NCBI RefSeq assembly: GCF_034421375.1
Contig: NZ_CP139779.1
Span: 1,550,001 to 1,614,000, forward strand
DNA length: 64,000 bases
DNA from: Microbacterium invictum
GTDB taxonomy: Bacteria; Actinomycetota; Actinomycetes; Actinomycetales; Microbacteriaceae
Direction: 5' to 3'
This document shows positions 49,514-58,538 of this stretch, piece by piece; within the stretch, counting starts at the first letter, position 1; the number at the start of each line of letters is the position of its first letter. The notes under the pieces were generated by a model, which was given only the letters and a program-made list of their open reading frames with translations, was not told where the DNA came from and searched no databases. Position numbers and translations under genes: made by a program.

Positions 49514-52432
49514 GTGACCACGACCCCCGCGCCGCAGGCCGCACCCTCCCGATCCCGACGGGCGATCGCGATCACCCTCGCCGTGATCGCGGCACTGGTG
49601 GCGGCCTTCTTCATCTTCGCCAACCTGTACGCCGATTGGCTCTGGTATGACCAGCTCGAGTTCACCTCGGTCCTGCTGACCCAGTGGCTGGCGCGCGTGG
49701 TGATGTTCGCGGTGGGCTTCCTCGCCATGGGCATCCCGGTCTGGCTCGCCATCCAGCTCGCCTACCGGCTCCGCCCGGTGTACGCCCGCCTGAGCTCGCA
49801 GCTCGACCGCTACCAGGAGGTCGTCGAGCCGCTCCGCCGCCTGGCGATGTGGGGGATCCCCGTCTTCTTCGGCTTCTTCGCCGGATTCGCCGCGTCCACG
49901 CAGTGGGAGACGACGTGGCTGTGGTTCAACGGGGTGCAGACCGATGTGACCGACCCCGAGTTCGGCCTGGACACCGGGTTCTATATGTTCGCGATGCCGT
50001 TCTACGGCTCGGTCCTCGGGTTCGCCTCCGCCGTCCTCCTCGTCTGCCTGCTCGTGTCCGGACTGGTGTCCTACCTCTACGGGTCGGTCCGGGTCGGCCA
50101 GCGCGAGCTCCGCATCTCCAAGGCCGCGCGCATCCAGCTCGCCGTCATCGCGGGCCTGTACATCCTGGTGCAGGCCGGGAGCCTGTGGCTCGACCGGTAC
50201 CGCACCCTCGTCGAGCCGTACGACCGGATCACCGGGCCGGGATACACCGGTGTCAACGCGGTCATCCCCGGTCAGACGATCCTCGCGATCGTCGCGGCGA
50301 TCGTGGCGATCCTGTTCTTCGTCACCGCTGTCATCGGGCGCTGGCGGTACCCCCTCATCGCCACGGCGCTGCTGGTCGTCTCGGCCATCGTGGTCGGCGT
50401 CGGCTACCCGTGGGTGCTGAACACCTTCCAGGTGCGTCCGAACCAGCTCACTCTCGAGAGCGAGTACTACCAGCGCAACATCGACATGACCAAGATGGCC
50501 TACGGCATCGACGGGCTGGAGAAGACCGACTTCAGCGCCGTGACCGACGTCGAGCCCGGGCAGCTGCGCGAGGACGCCGAGACGACCGCATCCATCCGCA
50601 TCATGGACCCGGCGATCATCAGCCCGACCGTCCGGCAGCAGGAGCAGTACCGCGCCTTCTACCAGTTCCCCGAGACGCTGGACGTGGATCGGTACGAGAT
50701 CGACGGGGAGTCCCAGGATGCCATCGTCTCCGTGCGCGAACTGGACGTCGAGCGCCTCGGCCAGGCGTCGACCTGGCAGAACACCACGGTCGTGTACACG
50801 CACGGCTACGGCATGGTCGCTGCACGTGGCAACGCGCGCACCGTCGAGGGCTTCCCCGAGTTCATCGAGCGAGGGATCCCGGTCTCCGGCGTCCTCACCG
50901 AGGAAGAGGAGTATCAGCCGAGGATCTACTTCGGCGAGAACTCCCCGCCCTACTCGATCGTGGGCGCTCCGGCGGGAACGGAGCCGTTCGAGCTCGACTA
51001 CCCCTCCGGTGCGGATGGCGAGAACGAGACCCGCTACACCTTCACCGGTGACGGGGGACCGAGCGTCGGCAACGTCTTCAACCGCCTGATCTACGCGCTG
51101 AAGTTCCAGTCCGAGCAGATCCTGTTCTCCGACTTCGTCAACGAGGAATCGCAGATCCTCTACGACCGTGATCCGCTCACGCGCGTGGAGAAGGTCGCCC
51201 CGTATCTGACCCTCGACAGCGACCCGTATCCGAGCGTCGTGGACGGCCGGATCGTGTGGATCGTCGACGGCTACACCTTGAGCGCGAACTACCCGTACTC
51301 CACGACGGTGAGCCTGCAGCAGGCCATCGCCGACTCCAACAACGTCCAGCCGCGGTTCGCCATCGACGACATCAACTACGTCCGCAACTCGGTCAAGGCC
51401 ACGGTCGACGCCTACGACGGTTCGGTCACCCTTTACGCGTGGGACGAGGAGGACCCGGTCCTCCAGGCCTGGCAGAACGTGTATCCCTCCACCGTGGAGC
51501 CGATCAGCGAGATGTCCGCCGACCTCATGAGCCACGTGCGCTACCCGACGGATCTGTTCAAGATCCAGCGCGCGATGCTCGGGGTGTACCACGTCGATGA
51601 CGCCCGTGCCTTCTACCAGCGCGACAACGCCTGGGCCACACCGGAGGATCCGCAGGACCCCGGCAGCTTCCAGCCGCCGTACTACTCCACGATCCAGATG
51701 CCGGGCCAGGAGACGCCGAGCTACTCGATGTTCACGACCTTCATCCCCTCGTCCGAGGGCGGCGCGAGCCGGAACGTCCTGATGGGGTACCTGGCGGTCG
51801 ATTCCAATGCCGGAGCAGAGGCGGGCGTGAAGGGCGAGGGTTACGGCAAGCTCCGGATGCTGGAGATCGACGCCGAAACGCCGGTTCCCGGGCCCGGACA
51901 GGTCCAGAACACGTTCGACGCCGATCCGACGGTGTCGGCGCAGATCAACATCCTGTCCCAGGGGCAGTCGGACGTGCTCAACGGCAACCTTCTGACGCTC
52001 CCCGTCGGTGGCGGTCTGCTCTACGTCCAACCGGTGTTCGTGCAGTCGTCGGGCGGCACGCAGCTGCCCACCCTCCAGCGGGTGCTCGTCGCCTTCGGTG
52101 ATCGGATCGCGTTCGAGAACACTCTCAACGAGGCTCTGGACACCCTCTTCGGCGGCGACTCGGGAGCCACCGCCGGCGACACGGATGTGCCGCCGGACAC
52201 CGAGCCCACGCCGACGCCCACGCCGACTCCGACCGAGACCGCCGACGCCGGCGAGACCCCGGCGCCGACCGCGCCCCCGGCCGATGAGTACCAGGCCGCG
52301 CTGCAGGAGGCGCAGGACGCGATGATGGACCGCCAGGAGGCCCTTCAGGCGGCGGACTGGGCGGCCTACGGAGAGGCGGACGCGCGACTGACCGCGGCGG
52401 TCGAACGGCTCATCGAGCTCGGGGAGCAGTAG
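49514..52432 (+). CDS. UPF0182 family large membrane protein
   Basis: A 972-residue protein of the actinobacterial/cyanobacterial UPF0182 (COG1615) family, like Rv3193c. Seven transmembrane helices occupy residues ~20-300. A long extracellular domain follows (RPNQLTLESEYYQRNIDMT; QEQYRAFYQFPETLDVDRY; ARGNARTVEGFPEFIERGIP; YGKLRML; the NGNLLTLPVGGGLLYVQPVF segment). The C-terminus has a Pro/Thr-rich acidic linker (~residues 895-930) and a final helix. No function is established. It starts at GTG 49514 and ends before a bidirectional terminator shared with the carotenoid operon. Confidence 0.93.
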   Translation: MTTTPAPQAAPSRSRRAIAITLAVIAALVAAFFIFANLYADWLWYDQLEFTSVLLTQWLARVVMFAVGFLAMGIPVWLAIQLAYRLRPVYARLSSQLDRYQEVVEPLRRLAMWGIPVFFGFFAGFAASTQWETTWLWFNGVQTDVTDPEFGLDTGFYMFAMPFYGSVLGFASAVLLVCLLVSGLVSYLYGSVRVGQRELRISKAARIQLAVIAGLYILVQAGSLWLDRYRTLVEPYDRITGPGYTGVNAVIPGQTILAIVAAIVAILFFVTAVIGRWRYPLIATALLVVSAIVVGVGYPWVLNTFQVRPNQLTLESEYYQRNIDMTKMAYGIDGLEKTDFSAVTDVEPGQLREDAETTASIRIMDPAIISPTVRQQEQYRAFYQFPETLDVDRYEIDGESQDAIVSVRELDVERLGQASTWQNTTVVYTHGYGMVAARGNARTVEGFPEFIERGIPVSGVLTEEEEYQPRIYFGENSPPYSIVGAPAGTEPFELDYPSGADGENETRYTFTGDGGPSVGNVFNRLIYALKFQSEQILFSDFVNEESQILYDRDPLTRVEKVAPYLTLDSDPYPSVVDGRIVWIVDGYTLSANYPYSTTVSLQQAIADSNNVQPRFAIDDINYVRNSVKATVDAYDGSVTLYAWDEEDPVLQAWQNVYPSTVEPISEMSADLMSHVRYPTDLFKIQRAMLGVYHVDDARAFYQRDNAWATPEDPQDPGSFQPPYYSTIQMPGQETPSYSMFTTFIPSSEGGASRNVLMGYLAVDSNAGAEAGVKGEGYGKLRMLEIDAETPVPGPGQVQNTFDADPTVSAQINILSQGQSDVLNGNLLTLPVGGGLLYVQPVFVQSSGGTQLPTLQRVLVAFGDRIAFENTLNEALDTLFGGDSGATAGDTDVPPDTEPTPTPTPTPTETADAGETPAPTAPPADEYQAALQEAQDAMMDRQEALQAADWAAYGEADARLTAAVERLIELGEQ

Positions 52433-52462
52433 CCTCCGGCCGCGGGCGAGCCGGCCGAAGCA

Positions 52463-52510
52463 GATGCCCCCGGACCGCGTCCCCACCCGGGGCGCCGGTC
52501 CGGGGGCATC
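52463..52510. terminator. Bidirectional terminator, 15-bp stem with inner helix
   Basis: 52463-52477 pairs perfectly with 52496-52510; inside it CCCC (52481-52484) pairs with GGGG (52489-52492). It separates the convergent UPF0182 gene and carotenoid operon. Confidence 0.8.
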
Positions 52511-52537
52511 CGGACTTTCCGCGGCGGTGTGCGGGCG

Positions 52538-53437
52538 TCAGGCGTCGGCGGTCAGGAGGCCGTAGGAGATGAGCAGCACCGTGACGATGAAGCCCGCGAT
52601 CTGATTGATCCACAGGAAGCGGCGCCAGCCGGTCGTCGCCCGCTCGGCGGTGTCGTCGGTGACCGATCGATACGGCCACACGATCGCGATGTAGGGGAGT
52701 ACGGCGATGACGGCCAGCGGCCCGGGCCACGCCGTCGCGAGGATCACCAGGCCCGCCGCGAAGTAGCAGGCGAGGGCGAACCGCACCGTCCAGCGGGCGC
52801 CGCGCGCGGTGGCGATCGAGCTGATCCCGGCGGCGCGATCGGCGAGCACGTCCTGGACGGCGCCGAACGCGTGGGAGGCGACGCCCCAGAGCGCGAAGGC
52901 GACGATGATCGCGAGGAGCTGCCACGTCCAGGCGACTCCGGCGAGGACGAGAGCGTACACGGCGGGGGAGAAGAAGTGGATGCTGCTGGTCACCGAGTCG
53001 GCGAAGGGCCGCTCCTTCAGCCGCAGCGGCGGTGCGCTGTAGAACACCACGAAGAAGAGGCTCGCCCCCAGCACGAGCCACGAGGCGGGGGAGCCCACCC
53101 ACACCAGGTAGGCCACGAACGGCAGGCACAGCAGCCCCGACACCCACAGCGTGAGGGCGTGCAGCCGCCTGTCGAGCACCGCACCGTGCGCGCCCCCCTT
53201 GCGGGGATTGCGCAGATCGGACTCGTAGTCGAAGACGTCGTTGATCCCGTACATCGCCACGTTGTAGGGGATGAGGAAGAACAGCGTGCCCAGGATCAGG
53301 GTGAGATCGACCTGGCGCGTGGCCAGCAGGTAGGCGGCGGCGAACGGGTAGGCGGTGTTGATCCAGCTGACGGGCCTCGACGAGACGAAGAGCTGCCGGA
53401 TGACCCGACCGGGCCGCAGGGGCGTCGGGGTGGTCAT
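52538..53437 (-). CDS. crtEb: Lycopene elongase (C50 carotenoid prenyltransferase)
   Basis: A 299-residue UbiA-family membrane prenyltransferase with about eight helices. The aspartate-rich motifs are NDVFDYESD (about residue 67) and QDVLADRAAGI (about 193). In the C50 pathway this enzyme adds two dimethylallyl units to lycopene to give flavuxanthin-type intermediates. It is the last gene of the crt operon; ATG 53437 lies in a 4-nt overlap with crtYf. A protein of this family could otherwise be a menaquinone prenyltransferase, but the operon context settles it. Confidence 0.93.
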   Translation of the reverse strand: MTTPTPLRPGRVIRQLFVSSRPVSWINTAYPFAAAYLLATRQVDLTLILGTLFFLIPYNVAMYGINDVFDYESDLRNPRKGGAHGAVLDRRLHALTLWVSGLLCLPFVAYLVWVGSPASWLVLGASLFFVVFYSAPPLRLKERPFADSVTSSIHFFSPAVYALVLAGVAWTWQLLAIIVAFALWGVASHAFGAVQDVLADRAAGISSIATARGARWTVRFALACYFAAGLVILATAWPGPLAVIAVLPYIAIVWPYRSVTDDTAERATTGWRRFLWINQIAGFIVTVLLISYGLLTADA

Positions 53438-53751
53438 GCGGTCTCCTCCGGCACGCGGCGAGCGGTCATCAGGGTGTGGACGGCGGGAACGAGGAATGCC
53501 GCCGCGATGGCGTAGAGGAAGTCCTCGATCGGCGCGAGCCCGATGAGGATGCCGCTGCGGTGTTCTTCGTCGTAGGCCACGAGTCCTGTTCCGATGATGA
53601 CATTGTCGAAGATGGCGGTGAGGATGACGAGCACCACCGCGCCGGCGAGGGATGCCACCATCCTCTCGCGGAACCGTGGTCGTCGCGCGGTGGCCAGCGT
53701 CACCCCGGCCGCGAGAAGCACGAACGGGATGCTGATGAGGGTGTAGGTCAC
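53434..53751 (-). CDS. crtYf: C50 carotenoid cyclase subunit, CrtYf type
   Basis: A 105-residue protein with three helices, of the heterodimeric lycopene-cyclase-domain family. It has FDNVIIGTGLVAYDEE and IGLAPIEDFLYAIAAAFLVP; the PIEDF motif carries the conserved acidic residues. With CrtYe it cyclises the ends of the C50 chain. Starts at GTG 53751 and is overlapped by 4 nt at both ends, so the subunits are made in step. Whether the rings are epsilon or gamma (decaprenoxanthin or sarcinaxanthin) cannot be told from these sequences. Confidence 0.9.
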   Translation of the reverse strand: MTYTLISIPFVLLAAGVTLATARRPRFRERMVASLAGAVVLVILTAIFDNVIIGTGLVAYDEEHRSGILIGLAPIEDFLYAIAAAFLVPAVHTLMTARRVPEETA

Positions 53752-54101
53752 GCGTCGCCGACCTCCTGTCGCGCCGCACGGCGGTCGGCGAGATGGCGGC
53801 GGATGCGCAGGGCAGCCGCGTAGTAGAGGATCGCCTGGTAGGACAGGAACGTCAGGAAGAACACCTCTTCGATCGGGAGTTCGGGAGCGATCAGGATCCC
53901 GACGAACAGGGGACTCTCGCCCTGGAAGAACACCCCCGTGAGGATGCCGACGGCATCCCAGGCGAGGAAGAACAGCACGCCGGCGGCGACCGAGACGACG
54001 GTCGCCAGCGGCGTGCGCCAGAGCGCCAGCCGGAAGCGCGCGTCGATCACCGCCATCCCTGCGCCCGAGAACACGATCGCAAGAAGGTAGAGTCCGGGCA
54101 C
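53748..54101 (-). CDS. crtYe: C50 carotenoid cyclase subunit, CrtYe type
   Basis: A 117-residue protein with three hydrophobic helices and the motif APELPIEEVFFLTFLSYQA, the cyclase-subunit counterpart of PIEDF in CrtYf. FDAR-type residues (VIDARFRLALWR) mark the first loop. It starts at GTG 54101, one base after crtI, and its stop overlaps crtYf. Partner of CrtYf in the heterodimeric cyclase. Confidence 0.9.
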   Translation of the reverse strand: MPGLYLLAIVFSGAGMAVIDARFRLALWRTPLATVVSVAAGVLFFLAWDAVGILTGVFFQGESPLFVGILIAPELPIEEVFFLTFLSYQAILYYAAALRIRRHLADRRAARQEVGDA

Positions 54102-54102
54102 C

Positions 54103-55677
54103 TCACACCCTCGCAGGCTCGGGAAGGGGCCCCGGGCTCCGGTCTCCCCGAAGACGCTTCAGCACCAGCTCGGCCGAGATGAGGCACATCGGAAGACCGA
54201 TCCCCGGAAGAGTGGAGGCGCCGGCGTAGACGAGTCCACGCACCTTCTTGGAGGCGTTCTTCGGCCGGAAGATGGCGCTCTGATTCAGCGTGTGGGCAAG
54301 GCCCAGGGAGTTCCCACGCCACGCGTGCAGATCATGGAGGAAGTCACCCGGGGTGATCGTGCGCCGGACGACGATGCGATCGGCGAGGTCGGGGATGCCG
54401 GCCCACTCCGAGATCTGCGCGATGACATGGTCGGCGGCAGCCTCGATGCGCGGGTCACCGTCGCCCTCGACTCCGCCCCGTCCGAGCGACGGGTCGGCCG
54501 GGATGGGGACGAGGACGAAGAGGTTCTCGTGCCCGGCCGGCGCGACGGTGTCATCGGTGGCACTCGGCCGGCAGATGTAGATGGACGCGGGGTCCGGGAT
54601 GTGCGCGTCGGCACCGAAGATCGCCTCGAAATTCGCCTTCCAGCGGTCGACGAACATCAGCGTGTGGTGGGCGAGCTCGGGAAGTTGCCCTTCCACGCCG
54701 AGCAGGAGCAGGAGTGCGCCGGGGCTCGGCTGCTTGCGGGTCCACCACTCCTCCGGATACGTCTGGAGTTCGCGGGGGAGGAGCGCCGTCTCGGTGTGGT
54801 GCAGGTCGGCGGCCGAGACCACCAGGTCGGCGTCGATCACCTCGCCGCCCTGCAGGCGGACGCCGGTCGCCCGCACGGGCCCTGCATCGTCGGCGGTGAG
54901 GATGGCGGCGACCTCGGCGTCGGTGCGGATGGTCACGCCGTGCCGTCGCGCGACGCGCTCCACCGCGCGGATGACCTCGGTGAACCCGCCCCGCGGATAC
55001 AGGACGCGATCGTCGAGGTCGAGGTGGCTCATGAGGTGGTACAGGCTCGGCACACCGTAGGGGGAGCCGCCGAGGAACACCGCCGGATACTCGAGGATCT
55101 GGCGGAGCATCGGCTCGCGGAAACGCTGGTCGACGAAGCGGGCCAGCGTCGTGGTCAGCAGCGGCAGGAGCTGAGGCAGACGCTTGAGGATCGCGGGATC
55201 GCGGATCCCCGCCGTGGTCTCGTAGGTGTCGTACAGGAACCGCGAGACGGCCAGGTCGTAGGCGCTGCCTGCCGAGTCGAGATAGGTCGCCAGCGTCTTG
55301 CCCGCGCCGGGCTCGATCGACTCGAACAGTGCGGTCGACTCCGCCCGGCCGGAACGGACGTCCACCGACTCTCCGGCGGTGCCGGCGGAAGCGGGCTCAC
55401 GGTAGACCCGGTAGGCGGGATCGAGCTTGACCAGATCCAGTTCTTCGTCGGCGGTGGTGCCGACGAGGCGGAAGAAGTGGTCGAACACCTCGGGCATGAG
55501 GTACCAGCTCGGACCGGTGTCGAAGCGGAACCCGTCGCTCTCCCATGAGCCGGCCCGCCCGCCGACGTCGCTCCGCGCCTCCAGCACGGTCACGTCGTGT
55601 CCCTCGGCGGCGAGGAGCGCGGCGGTGGCGAGCCCGGCGATCCCGCCGCCGATCACCACGGTTCGTTCGGCGGTCAT
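54103..55677 (-). CDS. crtI: Phytoene desaturase (lycopene-forming)
   Basis: A 524-residue FAD-dependent desaturase. The dinucleotide-binding motif GGGIAGLATAALLAAEG is at the N-terminus, followed by GGRAGSWESDGFRFDTGPSW. The C-terminal family signature GLVYAGASTLPGIGLPMCL is present. It converts phytoene to lycopene by four successive desaturations. ATG 55677 overlaps the crtB stop by 4 nt; longer in-frame extensions lie inside crtB and are not real. Confidence 0.95.
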   Translation of the reverse strand: MTAERTVVIGGGIAGLATAALLAAEGHDVTVLEARSDVGGRAGSWESDGFRFDTGPSWYLMPEVFDHFFRLVGTTADEELDLVKLDPAYRVYREPASAGTAGESVDVRSGRAESTALFESIEPGAGKTLATYLDSAGSAYDLAVSRFLYDTYETTAGIRDPAILKRLPQLLPLLTTTLARFVDQRFREPMLRQILEYPAVFLGGSPYGVPSLYHLMSHLDLDDRVLYPRGGFTEVIRAVERVARRHGVTIRTDAEVAAILTADDAGPVRATGVRLQGGEVIDADLVVSAADLHHTETALLPRELQTYPEEWWTRKQPSPGALLLLLGVEGQLPELAHHTLMFVDRWKANFEAIFGADAHIPDPASIYICRPSATDDTVAPAGHENLFVLVPIPADPSLGRGGVEGDGDPRIEAAADHVIAQISEWAGIPDLADRIVVRRTITPGDFLHDLHAWRGNSLGLAHTLNQSAIFRPKNASKKVRGLVYAGASTLPGIGLPMCLISAELVLKRLRGDRSPGPLPEPARV

Positions 55678-56555
55678 TCGCGGGCTCCTCTCGGGTGAAG
55701 GCCCAGCATCGCACGCGCGGCGAGGGCGGCCTTGACGGTGTCGGGTACGCGGACCCGGGTGCGGGCGTCGTCTCCCTCGCGGCGGAGGCGACGGGAGAGC
55801 TCGGCGAAGAGGTCGTGGGCGACCGTGACAGCTCGTCTGCAGTCCGCGGGGAGCGAAGGGATGGTCGCAGCGGCGGCGGCGAGGTCGGCGTCGATGCGGT
55901 CGAGGACCTCGGTGCGGGTGCGTCGACCGGTGGTGACGCCCAGGTAGTCGCGGCCCAGGGCGCCCTCGTCGTGGAAGAGATCCCGCAGAAAGTTGACGTC
56001 CTGGAACGCGGCGCCGAGCCGGCGCGCCCCTTCGACGAGCGCCGGATCGGGGAGGGCGGGTCGGGGGTTGTCGGCGTTGACGAACACGTGGAGGCACATC
56101 AGGCCCACCACCTCCGCCGAGCCGTAGACGTAGGAGTCGTGCGAGGCGTCGTCGTGGTTGGCGACGGTGAGGTCGGTGCGCATGGACTGGAAGAAGGGCG
56201 CGATGAGATCGGCGCCGATGAGGCATTCCCGGGCGGTGCGGGCGAAGGCGTGCACGACGAGGTTGGAGCTGAATCCACGGTCGATGGCCGCCATCGTCTC
56301 GTGCTCGAGATCGTCCAGGACCGCCCGTTCCGCCTCGGGATCCAGACCCGCCTCGTGGGCGGGCCCGTCGACGATCTCATCGGCCACCCGGACCAGTGCG
56401 TAGACGTTGCGGACGTGCGGCCGCGGCCGCACACCCAGCAGACGGGTGGCGAGGCCGAACGAGGTCGAATACGCGGCGATCACTGCGGCGGATGCGTCCT
56501 CGGCCGTGCGGTCGTACTGAGCGAGCCCGGTGGGACGATCGCCGGATGCGGTCAC
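55674..56555 (-). CDS. crtB: Phytoene synthase
   Basis: A 293-residue squalene/phytoene synthase family enzyme that joins two geranylgeranyl diphosphates. The two aspartate-rich substrate sites are RVADEIVDG (about residue 57) and QDVNFLRDLFHDEGALGRDYLG (about 187-207). SYVYGSAEVVGLM is the central signature. It starts at GTG 56555 in a 4-nt overlap with crtE and hands over to crtI in the same way. Confidence 0.95.
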   Translation of the reverse strand: MTASGDRPTGLAQYDRTAEDASAAVIAAYSTSFGLATRLLGVRPRPHVRNVYALVRVADEIVDGPAHEAGLDPEAERAVLDDLEHETMAAIDRGFSSNLVVHAFARTARECLIGADLIAPFFQSMRTDLTVANHDDASHDSYVYGSAEVVGLMCLHVFVNADNPRPALPDPALVEGARRLGAAFQDVNFLRDLFHDEGALGRDYLGVTTGRRTRTEVLDRIDADLAAAAATIPSLPADCRRAVTVAHDLFAELSRRLRREGDDARTRVRVPDTVKAALAARAMLGLHPRGARE

Positions 56556-57607
56556 GGAATCCTCTCCTGAATGCGGACGCAGAGGTCCTGCAACAGCATT
56601 CTCGCAGCGACGGGGAGCTCTCGGGCGGCGGAGTGCTTTCCTGCTCCCGCGAGTGTGTCGTCGATGAGTTCGCGCAGGCGTGTCCGGGCGCCACTGGCCT
56701 CGAGGGCCTCCTGCGCTTCCCGGATGGCGATCGGACCGGTGTGGGCGACGGCGAGTGCATCATTGACCCGTGACCACGCTGCGGTCTGCCGGGCGAACGC
56801 GATGAGCGGGGTGCGCTTGGCCTCGCGCAGGTCGCCGCCCTCCTCCTTACCGGCCTGGTCTGCCGTGCCGAAGGCGCCGATGAGGTCGTCCACGAGCTGG
56901 AACGCGAGTCCGATGCGGGCGCCGGCGTCCCCCAGAGCGGCGATCGCCGCGTCATCCGCACCGGCGAGCACGGCGCCGGCCTGGAGGGGGGCGCTGAAGG
57001 AGTAGACGGCGGTCTTGTCGCGAGCGGCGGCGATGAGCGCGGCATCCTCAGCGAGATCGGGCACGACCGCATTCTCGACGTCGGCGAGCTCTCCGGCGGC
57101 CGAGACGAACACGGCGTCGTCGAGGAGGCCGAACAGAGCCTCGCGTGCGCGCGACGTCGTGTCGGAGGTGGCGATGAGCCGGCCGGCCTCGTGCAGGAGG
57201 AGGTCGCCGGCGAGGATGCCGGCGGCGTCGCCGAGCGTCGCCGCGCCCCCGGGACTCGCACCCGCGGTGAGGGCGCGAAGGCGGAACTCACCGCCCACGT
57301 TGGGGATGCCGCGACGGATGAGGTCGTGGTCGATCACGTCGTCGTGGACGACGAAGGCGGTGTGGAGCAGTTCGAAGGCCGCCGCGACCCGGTAGACGGT
57401 CGGCAGTCGCGCCTCGTCGCCGGCGAAGGCGTGGAACGAGGCGACGACGAGAGTGGGGCGCAGGCGCTTTCCGCCGGAGGCGGCGCGGGCGATGGCCTCG
57501 CCGAGCACGCAGAAGCCGTCGCCCAGGCGCGCCGCGCGGTCGCTGATGCGCTGCACCGCCGAGTCGATGGCGAGATCGATCTCGGCACTGGAGGCGGCGG
57601 GGATCAT
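56552..57607 (-). CDS. crtE: Geranylgeranyl diphosphate synthase
   Basis: A 351-residue trans-prenyl diphosphate synthase. GGKRLRP precedes the first aspartate-rich motif in FVVHDDVIDHDLIRRG (about residue 88). The second region reads FQLVDDLIGAFG, the actinobacterial DDLxGxFG variant rather than DDxxD. It supplies C20 precursor to crtB. ATG 57607 overlaps the idi stop by 4 nt. Confidence 0.94.
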   Translation of the reverse strand: MIPAASSAEIDLAIDSAVQRISDRAARLGDGFCVLGEAIARAASGGKRLRPTLVVASFHAFAGDEARLPTVYRVAAAFELLHTAFVVHDDVIDHDLIRRGIPNVGGEFRLRALTAGASPGGAATLGDAAGILAGDLLLHEAGRLIATSDTTSRAREALFGLLDDAVFVSAAGELADVENAVVPDLAEDAALIAAARDKTAVYSFSAPLQAGAVLAGADDAAIAALGDAGARIGLAFQLVDDLIGAFGTADQAGKEEGGDLREAKRTPLIAFARQTAAWSRVNDALAVAHTGPIAIREAQEALEASGARTRLRELIDDTLAGAGKHSAARELPVAARMLLQDLCVRIQERIP

Positions 57608-58155
57608 GAGGCCCGTCGTTGGGGTTCTGCGGCGTCGAACAGGTGGAGCTGCTGGGCCTGGAGGACGAGCCACGGACTGAAGGCCCAGGGCGTACTCACC
57701 AGCGAGGCGGCGAGGTCCGCCGGATCGACCCATCGCGCGTCCATGACCTCGGCGGGGTTCAGCACGGGTTCGCGCTCTGCCCGTGCGGTGTAGACGGGGC
57801 AGACCTCGTACTCCACAACGCCACTGGCATCGGTGGCCCGGTAGCGGAAGAGGGGCAGGGCGAGCTGGATGTCGCTGAGGACGAGTCCCAGCTCGGATTC
57901 GGCGTGGCGCCGGACGGCCGAGAGGACCGGCTCCGCCGGCCGCGGGTGTCCGCAGAAGGAGTTCGTCCACACGCCGGGCCAGGTCTTCTTCGACAGCGCC
58001 CGGCGGGTGACCAGAACCTCGCCGTCGTCATTGACGACGTGGCAGGAGAAGGCAAGGTGCAGGGCGGTGTCACTGCCGTGGACACTCGACTTGGGAGCGG
58101 TGCCGATGGCGCGGCCGGCCTCGTCGAGAAGGACGACGTGGTCGATCTCCGTCAT
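57604..58155 (-). CDS. idi: Isopentenyl-diphosphate delta-isomerase, type I
   Basis: A 183-residue Nudix-fold isomerase that balances IPP and DMAPP. The family features are HLAFSCHVVNDDGEVLVTRRALSKKTWPGVWTNSFCGHPRPAE, with the active-site Cys in TNSFCGHP (about residue 68), and YEVCPVYTA with the catalytic Glu region. AGGAGG lies 4 nt before ATG 58155. It is first in the seven-gene carotenoid operon, which supplies DMAPP both for chain initiation and for the two C5 additions by crtEb. Confidence 0.95.
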   Translation of the reverse strand: MTEIDHVVLLDEAGRAIGTAPKSSVHGSDTALHLAFSCHVVNDDGEVLVTRRALSKKTWPGVWTNSFCGHPRPAEPVLSAVRRHAESELGLVLSDIQLALPLFRYRATDASGVVEYEVCPVYTARAEREPVLNPAEVMDARWVDPADLAASLVSTPWAFSPWLVLQAQQLHLFDAAEPQRRAS

Positions 58156-58172
58156 GGCGCCTCCTGAACAGT

Positions 58173-58191
58173 TCGCTAGTTTTCCTAGCGA
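58173..58191. promoter_or_regulatory. Operator-like palindrome upstream of the carotenoid operon
   Basis: TCGCTAG (58173-58179), 5-nt spacer, CTAGCGA (58185-58191): a perfect 7+7 inverted repeat, 17 nt upstream of idi on its template. A TTGTAT hexamer (58208-58213, minus strand) is a possible -35. The position between promoter and ribosome binding site suggests repression, as described for MarR-type CrtR regulators of other crt operons; the regulator is not in the window. Confidence 0.65.
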
Positions 58192-58337
58192 TATCGGTTG
58201 GTCGATGATACAAGGAGGCTGTGGGGGTGTCTACACGGCACCCTCGCTGCGTCCGCGCCTTCCATGATGCCCTGGAACGAGAGGGTGGGGCGCACGCGCA
58301 GGAGGGGTGCGACGCCGCGTGTCGCGGCGAAAATGAC

Positions 58338-58365
58338 GGAAGGCGTCCCTTCCGGGACGCCTTCC
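58338..58365 (-). terminator. 12-bp perfect terminator hairpin after tRNA-fMet
   Basis: 58338-58349 pairs with 58354-58365; on the minus strand the loop is GGAA and the stem is followed by TCATTTTC. It begins 3 nt beyond the tRNA 3' end and insulates the carotenoid operon from tRNA transcription. Confidence 0.85.
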
Positions 58366-58367
58366 TC

Positions 58368-58444
58368 TGGTTGCGGGGGCAGGATTTGAACCTACGACCT
58401 CTGGGTTATGAGCCCAGCGAGCTACCGAACTGCTCCACCCCGCG
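58368..58444 (-). tRNA. Initiator tRNA-fMet (CAU anticodon)
   Basis: A 77-nt cloverleaf with encoded CCA (58368-58370). The anticodon CAU is the complement of 58408-58410. Initiator hallmarks are the C1 x A72 mismatch at the top of the acceptor stem and three consecutive G-C pairs (GGG/CCC) in the anticodon stem. The sequence closely matches the bacterial fMet consensus. The tRNA is followed by a strong terminator. Confidence 0.97.
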
Positions 58445-58538
58445 GCACAAGAGAAAAGCCTAGCACGGGCGATCCGCGTCGTCGAACCGGGGCGGTCCAC
58501 GGTTGCCGGCGTGCCCCCCGGCCGGGCAGGGTAGCTGC

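Noticed and set aside
49181-52486. An 1101-codon minus-strand frame opposite UPF0182
   Set aside because: Longest shadow frame in the window; highly charged, no motifs, and it also crosses the UPF0182/crt terminator.
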